Of a stretch of 64,000 bases of DNA, positions 34,749 to 43,522 are shown one piece after another. The first letter of the stretch is position 1. The number at the start of each line of letters is the position of its first letter. The notes beneath the pieces were generated by a model. The model did not search any database. It worked only from the letters and a program-made list of their open reading frames with translations, and was not told the origin of the DNA. Source of the stretch: Anaerolineae bacterium (GTDB lineage: Bacteria; Chloroflexota; Anaerolineae; Aggregatilineales; Phototrophicaceae); NCBI GenBank assembly GCA_022842885.1, contig JALHOR010000018.1:1-64000 (forward strand), in the 5' to 3' direction. The position numbers were made by a program, and so were the translations under genes.

Positions 34749-36437
34749 ATGAAACGATCTTTTTTACTACCGGTGACCGCCTTATTTTTTTTGTTGTGGT
34801 CTACGACATTAGCACAAACGGGCGTTACTGCCGAAGCCATTATTCGCGCCAATTTGCGGGCAACCACCAGTACCGATGCCCCGCTGTTAGGCGAAATTAC
34901 CGCTGGCACAGCTTATCCAGTCATTGGACGCAGCGCCTTATACCCTTGGTATTTGCTGGCAGATTCGGTGACATTACAACCAAAAGGTTGGGTTTTCGCA
35001 GAATTGGTGACAGTGCGTGGGGATGTCAACAATGTGCCGTTTTCTGATGTAGTGGTGAACAATAACACCGCCGTTGTCGTATCAACCGCAACCATGCAAC
35101 CGGGCTTGCCAACACCAACTCCCAATATCGTTACCACCCCCACACCGATGGTTGTGGCGGCTTCTGGGGTGATGGGGACTATTCAAGGCGAAGTCAATAT
35201 TCGCTATGGTCCCGGCACACAGTATCCCCGTGTTGGGGTAGGGCAAGCGGGGCAAATTTTTGAAGTGACGGCTTATCATACGCAATTTCCTTGGGTACAA
35301 ATTCGTTTTCCACAGTCACCGGGTGGTTTGGCATGGGTTGCACAGGATTTGCTGGTGATACAAGGCGATATTTTTACGCTGCCAGCCATTAATGATTCAC
35401 TCTCGAATTTGCCCACCTTAACGCCAACACCGGCTGTTATCAGCGGGAGCATCCGCCCCAATGAAACCGAAGTGCCGTTAAGCCCGGAATTTGCGCTCTT
35501 GGGCAACCGCTTATGGCAAATTATGCTGGATGCCCGTTTTGACTTGGCAACGAACCGTTTTGGGGCGTTCTTCGTCATGGATTTGCAAACAGGCGAGGCG
35601 TTTTCTGTGGGCAGCGATATTGCTTTCAGCGGCACGAGTGTCAACAAAATTGCCATTTTAGCGCGTTTATATGGATCTTTGGCTGCGCCGCCCAATGGTG
35701 ATTTGGCGACCGATATTGCCAATACCATGATATGCAGCGAGAATGCCGCCACGAATCGCTTGTTGAATCAAATTGGAAACGGCGATGAATTTGGTGGTGC
35801 AGAAGAAGTGACACGCTTTTTGAACGCTATGGGCTTTACCCACAGTTTTATCACGTATCCGTATCAAGTAGACCCGGCGAAACCGCCCGTTCCTACGCGC
35901 CCCATTCCGATTCCGATTACAGGGGCTAACCAATCCAAAGCCAACCCGGACTTATCGAATCAGTTGACAGTAGATGAGATGGGTTGGCTATTGGCAAACA
36001 TTTATGAATGTGGGTATGGGGAGGGTGGTGCTTTGCTGCAATTATTCCCCGGACAATTTGAACCGCGAGAATGCCGCCAAATGCTGCATGTGATGAGCAA
36101 TAATAACGTAGACGCTCTGCTGAAAGCTGGTGTTCCGGCAGAGACGCGCGTGGCACACAAACATGGCTGGATTGCTGATACTCACAGCAATGCTGCCGTC
36201 TTTTTTACGCCCGGCGGCAATTACGTGATTGTGATGATGATGTTTCAGCCGACGTGGTTAAACTTTGAAGAATCACTGCCTATCATCGCCGAAGTCTCGC
36301 GCAATGTGTATAACTACTACAATCCCGAAGCTCCCATGTTGGAAATTCGGGAAGGGTTTATCCCGGAAGCGCCGGATTGCAATTTTGCTGGTACACCACT
36401 GATAACTGATTTGCGGCAACCGGTGTGGAATCAATAG
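34749..36437 (+). CDS. Exported SH3b-SH3b-class A beta-lactamase-fold serine hydrolase
   Basis: A 562-residue exported protein. Signal peptide (1-22, ending LAQ), SH3b domain 1 (about 28-95, RANLRATTSTDAP), Thr/Pro linker, SH3b domain 2 (about 143-215, VNIRYGPGTQYPRVG), linker, then a class A beta-lactamase-like domain (about 250-530). The three active-site elements are visible: SVNK (S-x-x-K), SEN in SENAATN, and KHG in HKHGWI. SH3b domains bind cell wall, so this is more likely a wall enzyme or DD-peptidase-like protein than a drug-resistance lactamase. The class A Glu on the omega loop was not identified. Confidence 0.85.
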   Translation: MKRSFLLPVTALFFLLWSTTLAQTGVTAEAIIRANLRATTSTDAPLLGEITAGTAYPVIGRSALYPWYLLADSVTLQPKGWVFAELVTVRGDVNNVPFSDVVVNNNTAVVVSTATMQPGLPTPTPNIVTTPTPMVVAASGVMGTIQGEVNIRYGPGTQYPRVGVGQAGQIFEVTAYHTQFPWVQIRFPQSPGGLAWVAQDLLVIQGDIFTLPAINDSLSNLPTLTPTPAVISGSIRPNETEVPLSPEFALLGNRLWQIMLDARFDLATNRFGAFFVMDLQTGEAFSVGSDIAFSGTSVNKIAILARLYGSLAAPPNGDLATDIANTMICSENAATNRLLNQIGNGDEFGGAEEVTRFLNAMGFTHSFITYPYQVDPAKPPVPTRPIPIPITGANQSKANPDLSNQLTVDEMGWLLANIYECGYGEGGALLQLFPGQFEPRECRQMLHVMSNNNVDALLKAGVPAETRVAHKHGWIADTHSNAAVFFTPGGNYVIVMMMFQPTWLNFEESLPIIAEVSRNVYNYYNPEAPMLEIREGFIPEAPDCNFAGTPLITDLRQPVWNQ

Positions 36438-36449
36438 GGCATTAAAAAA

Positions 36450-36474
36450 TAAGGGCGCGATTATCGCGCCCTTA
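36450..36474 (-). terminator. Terminator of the maltose-type transporter operon
   Basis: TAAGGGCGCGAT and ATCGCGCCCTTA form a perfect 12-base stem. On the minus strand it is followed by ATTTTTTAAT, so it is a good terminator for the transporter operon. The same palindrome may also stop plus-strand transcription. Confidence 0.8.
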
Positions 36475-36494
36475 CTCTTATAACCATCAATCGT

Positions 36495-37418
36495 TTAGCC
36501 TTTGACGGAGCCTTGCGTCAGCCCGCCGACGATTTGGTCTTGCAGCAGCAGATAAATCACCAACGTGGGAATCGCGCCTAGCACTGCGCCAGCCGCGAAA
36601 ATGCCCCAATCTTTGGCGAAGTTATCGCCGATGAAACCCCATAAGCCGACCATGAGTGTTTTAGCATCTTCGTTGCCCAAGAGCAACACGCGGGCGAGAA
36701 CAAATTCGTTGAATGTTCCCACAAACGATAAAATACCGACCACAATCAAAATCGGGCGAACCAACGGGAAAATGAGCATCCAATAGGTTTGCCAATGAGT
36801 CGCACCATCCACCAATGCCGATTCATCAATATCCCGCGGCACCGAGTCGAAGAAGCCTTTCATCAGCCAGATGTTGATGCCCATTGCGCCACCGACGTAC
36901 ACCATAATCAACCCGCCAAGCGTGTTTAACCCCAAGAAGGGCAGATATTCCCCTAATTGCAGCAGCATCAGATACACCGCTACCATGGCTAATAGATTTG
37001 GGAAGACCTGTACCAAGAGGATAAACAACATCAAACTGCGCCGCCCACTAAAACGAAAGCGCGAGAATGAATAGGCACTCAACGCCGTAATCATCACCGT
37101 TGTCACCGATGTAATGGTGGAGGTAATGACAGAATTGGTGACCCAGCGCGTAAACGGTTTGGTAGTGAGCAGCGTGTTATAGTTGGTCAATAATTCTTCG
37201 GGGCTATCTATGCCCGCCGGAATTAAAGACTGACTTTGCATGGATTGGGATGGGTTAAATGATGCGGATACCACCCATACCACCGGAAATAGGGCAAAAA
37301 TGCTCAACAATGTTAGGATGATAATGCGAATTCCCGTCCAAAATTGTTGCGATTGACGATAATTGCCATCATCAGTCCGTTTCGGTTTTTCTTTTTGCAT
37401 CGCCATTGTGTTAAACAT
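36495..37418 (-). CDS. Maltose-type ABC transporter permease, MalG-like
   Basis: About 307 residues with six membrane helices. The EAA loop that docks the ATPase reads DIDESALVDGATHWQTYWML (about 195-215). N-terminal FPVVWVVSASFNP fits the MalG family. It partners the MalF-like permease in importing maltose/maltodextrin or related oligosaccharides. Start ATG 37418 overlaps the malF-like stop by 8 bases and has GGAGGAGA about 8 bases upstream; an earlier frame opening near 37487 is not used. Confidence 0.9.
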   Translation of the reverse strand: MFNTMAMQKEKPKRTDDGNYRQSQQFWTGIRIIILTLLSIFALFPVVWVVSASFNPSQSMQSQSLIPAGIDSPEELLTNYNTLLTTKPFTRWVTNSVITSTITSVTTVMITALSAYSFSRFRFSGRRSLMLFILLVQVFPNLLAMVAVYLMLLQLGEYLPFLGLNTLGGLIMVYVGGAMGINIWLMKGFFDSVPRDIDESALVDGATHWQTYWMLIFPLVRPILIVVGILSFVGTFNEFVLARVLLLGNEDAKTLMVGLWGFIGDNFAKDWGIFAAGAVLGAIPTLVIYLLLQDQIVGGLTQGSVKG

Positions 37419-39057
37419 TTTTCGATGTCTCCTCCCAACTCCCGGTGAAGCGGAATTGGAACAATGTGACCACCACGACCATGGCAAAAATCACAATCGT
37501 AATTGCCGATGCTAACCCATAATCCGCACCGCGCCCCGTACCGAATGCTAGCCGGAAGGCATAACTGATGAGAATATCGGTATGCCCGGCGGGGGTTGGT
37601 GTGCCGAAGATGGGCGGTCCGCCTTCGTTGTAGGCTTCGATTAAGACGAAGTTGTTGAAATTATAGGTGAATGACGCAATCAGCAAAGGACCCACTGCTA
37701 CCAGCAACATCGGCAGGGTGAGGGACTGGAACTGCTGCCACGTATTCGCGCCGTCCACTTTTGCCGCTTCGTACATATCGGATGGGATGGCTGCCAGCGC
37801 CCCACTGCATACCAACATGAAATAGGGATACCCTAGCCACAAGTTGATCAGCAGAATGCCGACTTTCGCCCACACAGGGTCGGAGAAAAACGGGATTTGG
37901 GTGTTCAAAATGCTCTCTAAGAAATTGCTGACCACCCCAAAATTATCATTCAGCATTCCTTTCCATACCGAAACAGAAATCAACGCCGGAATAGCATATG
38001 GCACAATCAGCAGCGTGCGGAAAAAGCGTTTGCCGGGGGTATTGGCTTGCAGCAGCAGCGCAATGAGTAACCCCACCGAGAACGTGGTAATAACCGAAAG
38101 CAGCGCAAAAGTCACCGTCCACAGAAAAATACGCAGCAGTGGACCATTCAACGCCGGACTCGTGAAAAAGCGTTCAAAATTGTTTAGCCCGACGAGAATA
38201 CGATACCCGGCACCACGGCTAAAACGTTCATTCGCCAGCAAAAAGGGTTGAATATCCGCAGCGGTGTCAGCCGCTAATGCCGCTTCATAACCGGTTTTGT
38301 CTACGAAAAAGCCAATGCTATCATCGCCTGTATAAACGACGCCGCTTTGTAAATCGGTCAGCGTGTCGGCAGCCGCATCGTGGGCATAACGGTCTTTAGA
38401 AGCAACCGCATTGCCGCTTCGAATGCCAATCAGGTTTTCACCTTCGCCAAAAGCAATATTTTCTAAATCCTGCAACGCCCGGAAACGTTCACTATTGGGC
38501 AGCAGCGTATAGCCTTCATAACTTTCTGGCAACTCCCCATTTTCTGGCAGCGTTGCGGGCGTCATCGCGTTGCCAACGGTAATGAAAAAGTGCTTGCCAT
38601 CGGCATCGGTCAGCCACAAGGCATATTCCCCGGCTTCGTTCCGATAGGCAGTGTAATCATATTCGACCCCATCATCAGGTACAAATTGCATTTCCAACAA
38701 TTGGTTGACAAGTGACCCTTTAGGGTAAAAATTGCCATCCCCGTAGTTGGTAAAGGCGACATACACGGTATAAATGATGGGATAGATGACGAACAGCGCC
38801 ATAAGTGCCAGCGCGGGGGAAATCCAACGCAGGGGTTTTAAATCTTCTCGTAGGTTAATAATATTAACAATAATAGTGACTATTGCGATGAAGACAGCCA
38901 GTTCCCAGACACCATCTGCTGCGAGCATATAAATTAACAGCAGCGCAAACGCATCAACGATGAACAGCCCCCCATATCGCAGCAGCACCCCAATAGTGCC
39001 GGAAGAAAGAGCCCCGCTAGGGGCTCCTCTCGGCGCGTCAGTTGTTGCCGCGCTCAT
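37411..39057 (-). CDS. Maltose-type ABC transporter permease, MalF-like
   Basis: A 548-residue permease. N-terminal membrane helices (about 25-100), then a large extracytoplasmic insertion (about 110-285) between helices, as in MalF (514 residues in E. coli), where it contacts the binding protein. Six core helices follow, with the EAA loop IPSDMYEAAKVDGANTWQQF near 430. Seven bases after the binding-protein gene. No MalK-like ATPase is nearby, so the ATPase is probably shared and encoded elsewhere. Confidence 0.92.
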   Translation of the reverse strand: MSAATTDAPRGAPSGALSSGTIGVLLRYGGLFIVDAFALLLIYMLAADGVWELAVFIAIVTIIVNIINLREDLKPLRWISPALALMALFVIYPIIYTVYVAFTNYGDGNFYPKGSLVNQLLEMQFVPDDGVEYDYTAYRNEAGEYALWLTDADGKHFFITVGNAMTPATLPENGELPESYEGYTLLPNSERFRALQDLENIAFGEGENLIGIRSGNAVASKDRYAHDAAADTLTDLQSGVVYTGDDSIGFFVDKTGYEAALAADTAADIQPFLLANERFSRGAGYRILVGLNNFERFFTSPALNGPLLRIFLWTVTFALLSVITTFSVGLLIALLLQANTPGKRFFRTLLIVPYAIPALISVSVWKGMLNDNFGVVSNFLESILNTQIPFFSDPVWAKVGILLINLWLGYPYFMLVCSGALAAIPSDMYEAAKVDGANTWQQFQSLTLPMLLVAVGPLLIASFTYNFNNFVLIEAYNEGGPPIFGTPTPAGHTDILISYAFRLAFGTGRGADYGLASAITIVIFAMVVVVTLFQFRFTGSWEETSKNV

Positions 39058-39064
39058 TGACAGC

Positions 39065-40303
39065 TTAACCTTCGTTAATCAGTGTACGAATTTGTTCAGC
39101 CGCCGTGGTGAAGGCTTCTTCAGCACTTGCCTGACCTTGTGCGACTAATGTTACCGCGTCACCCCAAGCTGACCAGACCGATGACATTTCAGGAATGGCG
39201 GGCATGGGCAGGGCTTCGGCACCCGCTTCGGCAAATGCCGGGAAGTCGGGGTCTTCAGATTTTTCCAACGCGGGCAAGAATGCTGATGGGCGGAAAGTAC
39301 CCATAATTTCCATCGGGGTGGCGGTGACTTCTTCTTCGCCAATAGTCACAGTCACTTGGATTTCTTCGCTGGCGACAAATTCCGTCAAGAAGGCGGCTGC
39401 CAATTCTTTTTGTTCGCTGAAGGCACTAATCATGAAGCCTTGTGCGCCAAAGAAGGGTTTGGAGGTTGTGCCATCGGGACCTGCCGGGATAACACCCACA
39501 GCATACGGAATGCCGGAAAGGCGAATGCGTTCCAACGCCCACGGACCGGTAATCATCATGGCAGCATCGCCCGATTCAAACAGCCCGTGCATGACATCAT
39601 AATCTACACCGGTCGGTTGTAAACCATCTTCAACCATGCCTTGGAACCAAGCGAGTGCGGCAATCGAGCCTTCGCTATCCACGCCCAGATCATCAGGCAG
39701 GTAGTTGCCAGCTTCATCGCGCCCGAAAACATAGCCGCCGAAGGCAGTCTGAATCGGGAAGAAATGGAAAGGATCACCATCTTGGCGAATGAACCCATAT
39801 TGGGCAGTGCCATCGGCAACAATTTGTTCGCTCAAGGTTTTTACTTCGTCCCAAGTGGTGGGCGGAGTTTCGACCAGTTCGGGATTGTAGACGAAAGCGA
39901 CATTTTCCGTCGTGACAGGCAAACCATACAGCGAGCCATCGAAAGTGAAGGCGTCAATGGCTGCCGGGGCGAATTTCGCCAAGAATTCTTCTTCCAGCAC
40001 CATCGGTTCAAGCAAACCATTGGTCACCAGTTCGCCCAACCAGTCGTGAGCGCCGATGATAATATCGGGACCTTCGCCAGCCGGAGCCGCCGTTTTCATC
40101 TGGTCACGAATATCGCCAAAACCAAGTTCCTGCACATCCACTGCGATACCAAATTCGGCTTCAAATTGGGCGCCCAATTCGAGAATCACGGGTGTACGGG
40201 TATCATCTGCCCAAACCACCAAAGCATCCTGAGCAAAGATGCTGCTGATGCTGCCCAAAACGACGGCAACCACCAACAAAAGAATAAAGAGTCTGTTCCG
40301 CAT
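39065..40303 (-). CDS. Maltose/maltodextrin-type solute-binding protein (family 1)
   Basis: About 412 residues. Signal peptide [18 protein letters not shown] to about FAQ, without a lipobox, then [41 protein letters not shown] and [12 protein letters not shown], which match the MalE-like group of family 1 binding proteins. A start at 40303 with AGAGG 9 bases upstream gives a proper signal peptide; the frame opens 21 codons earlier. First gene of the three-gene transporter operon. The exact sugar is not shown by sequence. Confidence 0.92.
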   Translation of the reverse strand: MRNRLFILLLVVAVVLGSISSIFAQDALVVWADDTRTPVILELGAQFEAEFGIAVDVQELGFGDIRDQMKTAAPAGEGPDIIIGAHDWLGELVTNGLLEPMVLEEEFLAKFAPAAIDAFTFDGSLYGLPVTTENVAFVYNPELVETPPTTWDEVKTLSEQIVADGTAQYGFIRQDGDPFHFFPIQTAFGGYVFGRDEAGNYLPDDLGVDSEGSIAALAWFQGMVEDGLQPTGVDYDVMHGLFESGDAAMMITGPWALERIRLSGIPYAVGVIPAGPDGTTSKPFFGAQGFMISAFSEQKELAAAFLTEFVASEEIQVTVTIGEEEVTATPMEIMGTFRPSAFLPALEKSEDPDFPAFAEAGAEALPMPAIPEMSSVWSAWGDAVTLVAQGQASAEEAFTTAAEQIRTLINEG

Positions 40304-40372
40304 TGATATTGACCTCTCTAATACAAATTTTATCATTGTAAATGCAGCGTTGTTTTTCATACGCAATGAGTC

Positions 40373-40378
40373 ATTATA
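40373..40378 (-). promoter_or_regulatory. Possible -10 for the transporter operon
   Basis: TATAAT on the minus strand in CGTTATAATGAC, about 70 bases before the binding-protein ATG. No clear -35 or known sugar-repressor operator is visible. Confidence 0.35.
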
Positions 40379-40439
40379 ACGATGATTAGCGGATTCCGAA
40401 TGGTTTTGCTGTATTTTTGTTTATGCAAGTTGCACAAAC

Positions 40440-40772
40440 TTATTTATTTTCTGTAGGTGGGCAGAGATGGCGCAGATATTCCCACGTATATAACCCGGTG
40501 TTATGCCCATCGTCCCACACGGGTTGCAGCGCATAATTGCCAATAGGGTGCAAGTCGGTCACGGCATAAGACCGTGTTGGCAGCAATGTCAAAATATTAT
40601 CGGGCGCATGTTCCATGCCCATATTTTGATGCCCCCCACGACATTCTACACACGGGCAAGCCTCGCGCAGGTGGGGTAGGGGATAACGGCATATTTTTTC
40701 ATCTGACCAAGTAATTTCCAGATAACCTTCTTTTTTGTTTAAGGTGATGCCCGTAGGACGAAGTGAGGTCAT
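40440..40772 (-). CDS. DUF971 family protein
   Basis: A 110-residue protein. GITLNKKEGYLEITWSD, the Cys pair in CPCVEC, and GNYALQPVWDDGHNTGLYTW are the DUF971 hallmarks (related to the N-terminal domain of gamma-butyrobetaine hydroxylase; members often sit with Fe-S or P-loop assembly genes). The role is not settled. Divergent from the kinase gene. Confidence 0.9.
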   Translation of the reverse strand: MTSLRPTGITLNKKEGYLEITWSDEKICRYPLPHLREACPCVECRGGHQNMGMEHAPDNILTLLPTRSYAVTDLHPIGNYALQPVWDDGHNTGLYTWEYLRHLCPPTENK

Positions 40773-40794
40773 ATACGGTTCCTTTCCATGACTA

Positions 40795-40803
40795 TGCTAT
40801 AAT
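40795..40803 (+). promoter_or_regulatory. Extended -10 promoter for the two-component pair
   Basis: TGCTATAAT is an extended -10, about 34 bases ahead of the GTG at 40837. No -35 is evident. Confidence 0.5.
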
Positions 40804-40836
40804 TTTGCCAGAGATAATGCCCAATACTTGTGATTT

Positions 40837-42003
40837 GTGCAGCCTGTGTTCTTCCGAAACTCACAGCACCATACTCGTGAATTAACGATTCTTAGCCAAG
40901 TCGCGGCGGCACTGAACCGCGAAGTGGATTTGCAGCGGGCGCTGAATACGGCGCTGGTGAGTATTGTAGAATTATTTGCGCTAAAAACAGGCTGGATTTT
41001 TTTGTTGGATGAGCAAGGTAAATTTTATACGGCTGCCACACTGCATCTACCGCCAGCTTTGGCAGACCATCCGCGCCGGATGGGGGGAACATGCTACTGC
41101 CTAGATAGTTTTGAAGATGGTGAGATGGCAGGGGCGGATAATATTGATGCTATCATTTGTAGCCGTCTAAAAGACCTCAAAATGGGGACAGAAGGCTTAC
41201 GTTACCATGCTAGTATCCCGTTATACGCCCAAGATAAGCCACTGGGTGTTTTGAATGTTGCCAGCCCCGATTGGCGCAAAATCTCCCGCGCTGATTTGCG
41301 TTTGCTGCATACGGTGGGTGATTTGATGAGTATGGCGATTCAACGCACGCGCTTATTCCGGCAAAGTGCCGAATTGGGTGCGATAGAAGAACGCAATCGC
41401 CTCGCCCGCGATATTCATGATACATTGGCGCAGGGGCTATCGGCGATTATTTTGCAGCTAGAAACTGCCGATGCTCATTTAGAAACGAGTTCACCGCCGA
41501 ATAATGATGTTCATGTGGCATTGCAAAAAGCCTTGGCATTAGCGCGGGAAAATTTGGCAGAAGCCCGCTGCTCTGTACAGGATTTGCGGGCAACACCGTT
41601 GGAAGGCAAAACATTAGCGCAGGCATTACGCGAATTATTATCGGCTCATGCTGCCGACACTGCTGCAAAAACACAACTTGAAGTGATTGGCAGCGCCCCG
41701 CCAATATCGGTACGAGTCGAAATTGGGTTATATCGTATCGCGCAGGAGGCACTTACCAACATTCAACGCCACACTCAGGCGCAGCAAGTGGATGTGCAGC
41801 TTATTCTGACGCCGGAACGAGTGCGTTTGGTGATAGAAGATGATGGGCGCGGCTTTGATGTGTATCATATTCCCGTTGGGCATTATGGTTTATTGGGCAT
41901 TCGGGAACGCGCCCGATTACTGAATGGGCGTGTAGATATTGCCAGCACACCCGGTACAGGCACAATTATCGAAGTGACAGTGCCATTGGATAGAGCAGAA
42001 TGA
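40837..42003 (+). CDS. NarL-family sensor histidine kinase with Cys-containing GAF
   Basis: About 388 residues, cytoplasmic (no membrane helix). GAF domain about 15-170 with Cys in GGTCYCLDSF and again in AIICSRL. Dimerisation and phosphorylation box IEERNRLARDIHDTLAQGLSAI (HisKA_3, His near 197) and an HATPase domain with EALTNIQRHTQ, IEDDGRGFD and GLLGIRERA. The following response regulator overlaps it by ATGA and is the obvious partner. The CxC...C set could hold a redox or Fe-S sensor. GTG start is uncertain, as no ribosome site is visible. Confidence 0.88.
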   Translation: MQPVFFRNSQHHTRELTILSQVAAALNREVDLQRALNTALVSIVELFALKTGWIFLLDEQGKFYTAATLHLPPALADHPRRMGGTCYCLDSFEDGEMAGADNIDAIICSRLKDLKMGTEGLRYHASIPLYAQDKPLGVLNVASPDWRKISRADLRLLHTVGDLMSMAIQRTRLFRQSAELGAIEERNRLARDIHDTLAQGLSAIILQLETADAHLETSSPPNNDVHVALQKALALARENLAEARCSVQDLRATPLEGKTLAQALRELLSAHAADTAAKTQLEVIGSAPPISVRVEIGLYRIAQEALTNIQRHTQAQQVDVQLILTPERVRLVIEDDGRGFDVYHIPVGHYGLLGIRERARLLNGRVDIASTPGTGTIIEVTVPLDRAE

Positions 42004-42662
42004 CCCACGCGACAAAAATTCGGCTGATATTAGCAGATGACCATCCTATCGTGCGCGATGGTTTGCGGTCTATTTTAGGGACACAGCCAGATTTTGAGAT
42101 TATTGGCGAAGCGGGCAGCGGTGCAGAATTGCTGCAATTGGTGGCACAATTACAACCAGATGTGGTGCTATTAGATTTGGCAATGCCCGGCGGGGATGGG
42201 GTAAGTGTTATTCAGAATTTACGAGCGCAAGCCTCGGCTACTGCCTGCATCGTATTTACCGCTTTTGATACCGATAACCGTATTTTGACCGCTATCCATG
42301 CGGGCGCACGCGGCTACTTGTTAAAAGGCGCACCGCGTGAAGATATTTTCCGGGCGATTCGCGTGGTGGCACAAGGTGGGTCGCTGTTGGAACCCAGTGT
42401 AACCTCGCGTTTGTTAGACCATCTCACGCATAAAATGCCTGCAACTCCAGACACGCTACCGCCCGAACTGCTGACTGAACGCGAGATGGAAGTGCTGCAA
42501 TTATTGGGCAAGGGCAAAACCAACAAAGAGATTGGGGCAGAACTTTTTATCACCGAGCGCACTGTCAAATTTTATGTCAGCGCCATTCTGAGTAAATTAT
42601 CAGCAAACAACCGAACTGAAGCTGTCACCATTGCCGTGCAGCGTGGGTTAATTCAGCTTTAG
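42000..42662 (+). CDS. NarL/FixJ-family response regulator
   Basis: A 220-residue regulator. Receiver domain with LILADDHPIVRDG, phospho-acceptor Asp in VVLLDLAMPG (near 58) and KGAPRED with the conserved Lys. C-terminal LuxR helix-turn-helix LTEREMEVLQLLGKGKTNKEI. It should be phosphorylated by the kinase encoded just upstream and bind DNA. Targets unknown. Confidence 0.94.
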   Translation: MTHATKIRLILADDHPIVRDGLRSILGTQPDFEIIGEAGSGAELLQLVAQLQPDVVLLDLAMPGGDGVSVIQNLRAQASATACIVFTAFDTDNRILTAIHAGARGYLLKGAPREDIFRAIRVVAQGGSLLEPSVTSRLLDHLTHKMPATPDTLPPELLTEREMEVLQLLGKGKTNKEIGAELFITERTVKFYVSAILSKLSANNRTEAVTIAVQRGLIQL

Positions 42663-42720
42663 CGCAAGGGGATTGCTTACTGCCTACCTTACGATTCCCC
42701 TGCGCTGCGGGCTACTTGTC

Positions 42721-42748
42721 TTGAATAAGACTCTCCCTCTGATACAAT
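42721..42748 (+). promoter_or_regulatory. Promoter for the lipoprotein gene
   Basis: TTGAAT (42721-42726), 16-base spacer, TACAAT (42743-42748), about 36 bases ahead of the ATG at 42785. Confidence 0.5.
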
Positions 42749-42784
42749 ATCGTCCTTGTGGTCAGTTGAATTTTGGAGATGTTC

Positions 42785-43498
42785 ATGCGATTTTGCTTAT
42801 TTATCGGGGCGGTGTTGCTCATCGTGTTGGTGGCGGCGTGCCAAACAGTCCCCCCGATTACATACATTATGGAAGTCACCCGTGAAGTCACAGTCGTAGT
42901 CACCCCGAATGGGATGGGAACGCTACCTGCGATAGCTGGAACACCGAATGCTACTGGGACTTTTTTGGCGCAAAATACACCTACCGCCACGGCTTCCGAA
43001 CCAACCCAAACCCCGACCCCGACTCTCAGCCCAACCGTTGATGTGTTCCCAACCCCGGTCGTCGGGCAAATTTTCGTTGCCGAACAAACTTTTGAAGCTG
43101 GACATTTGTTTTGGTTGCAACCAGTGGGGCAGATTTGGGTAGCCACAACTGACGAAAATGGCAATAATATATGGTCAGTTTATGCTGATACGTTCCAAGA
43201 AGGGCAACCGGAAAATAACCCCACCCTCACACCCCCCGCCGGGTTATATCAACCAGAACGTGGGTTTGGTAAATTATGGCGCGAAACCGCAGAAGTTCAG
43301 GCGTTGTTGGGGTGGGCGGTGGAGCCAGAATTTGGCTATATCACGCGCTACGAATACCGGGCGGGCGGCAGCGTGGATGCCAATAATCGCTATGTCTCGG
43401 GTCCCGGACGCCATGTTGTCACGCTATTAACGGGCGAAATTATCGTCTTTATCGAAGGCGAAAATCGCACTTGGGAAATCACAACACCTGAATCATAA
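42785..43498 (+). CDS. Lipoprotein of unknown function
   Basis: About 237 residues. Type II signal peptide MRFCLFIGAVLLIVLVAAC with lipobox VAAC. A Thr/Pro-rich stalk spans about 60-95. The C-terminal domain (about 100-237) has Trp/Phe-rich strands (GHLFWLQPVGQIWV, GFGKLWRETAEVQALLGWAV) seen in several Chloroflexota surface proteins as I recall, without a named function. GGAG lies 6 bases before this ATG; the frame opens at a TTG at 42773. Confidence 0.8.
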   Translation: MRFCLFIGAVLLIVLVAACQTVPPITYIMEVTREVTVVVTPNGMGTLPAIAGTPNATGTFLAQNTPTATASEPTQTPTPTLSPTVDVFPTPVVGQIFVAEQTFEAGHLFWLQPVGQIWVATTDENGNNIWSVYADTFQEGQPENNPTLTPPAGLYQPERGFGKLWRETAEVQALLGWAVEPEFGYITRYEYRAGGSVDANNRYVSGPGRHVVTLLTGEIIVFIEGENRTWEITTPES

Positions 43499-43522
43499 AC
43501 CCTATACCACAAGGGAACATGG

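Noticed and set aside
42662-42705. GC-rich hairpin after the response regulator gene
   Set aside because: The stem has a bulge, an 18-20 base loop and no T-run, so I did not call it a terminator.
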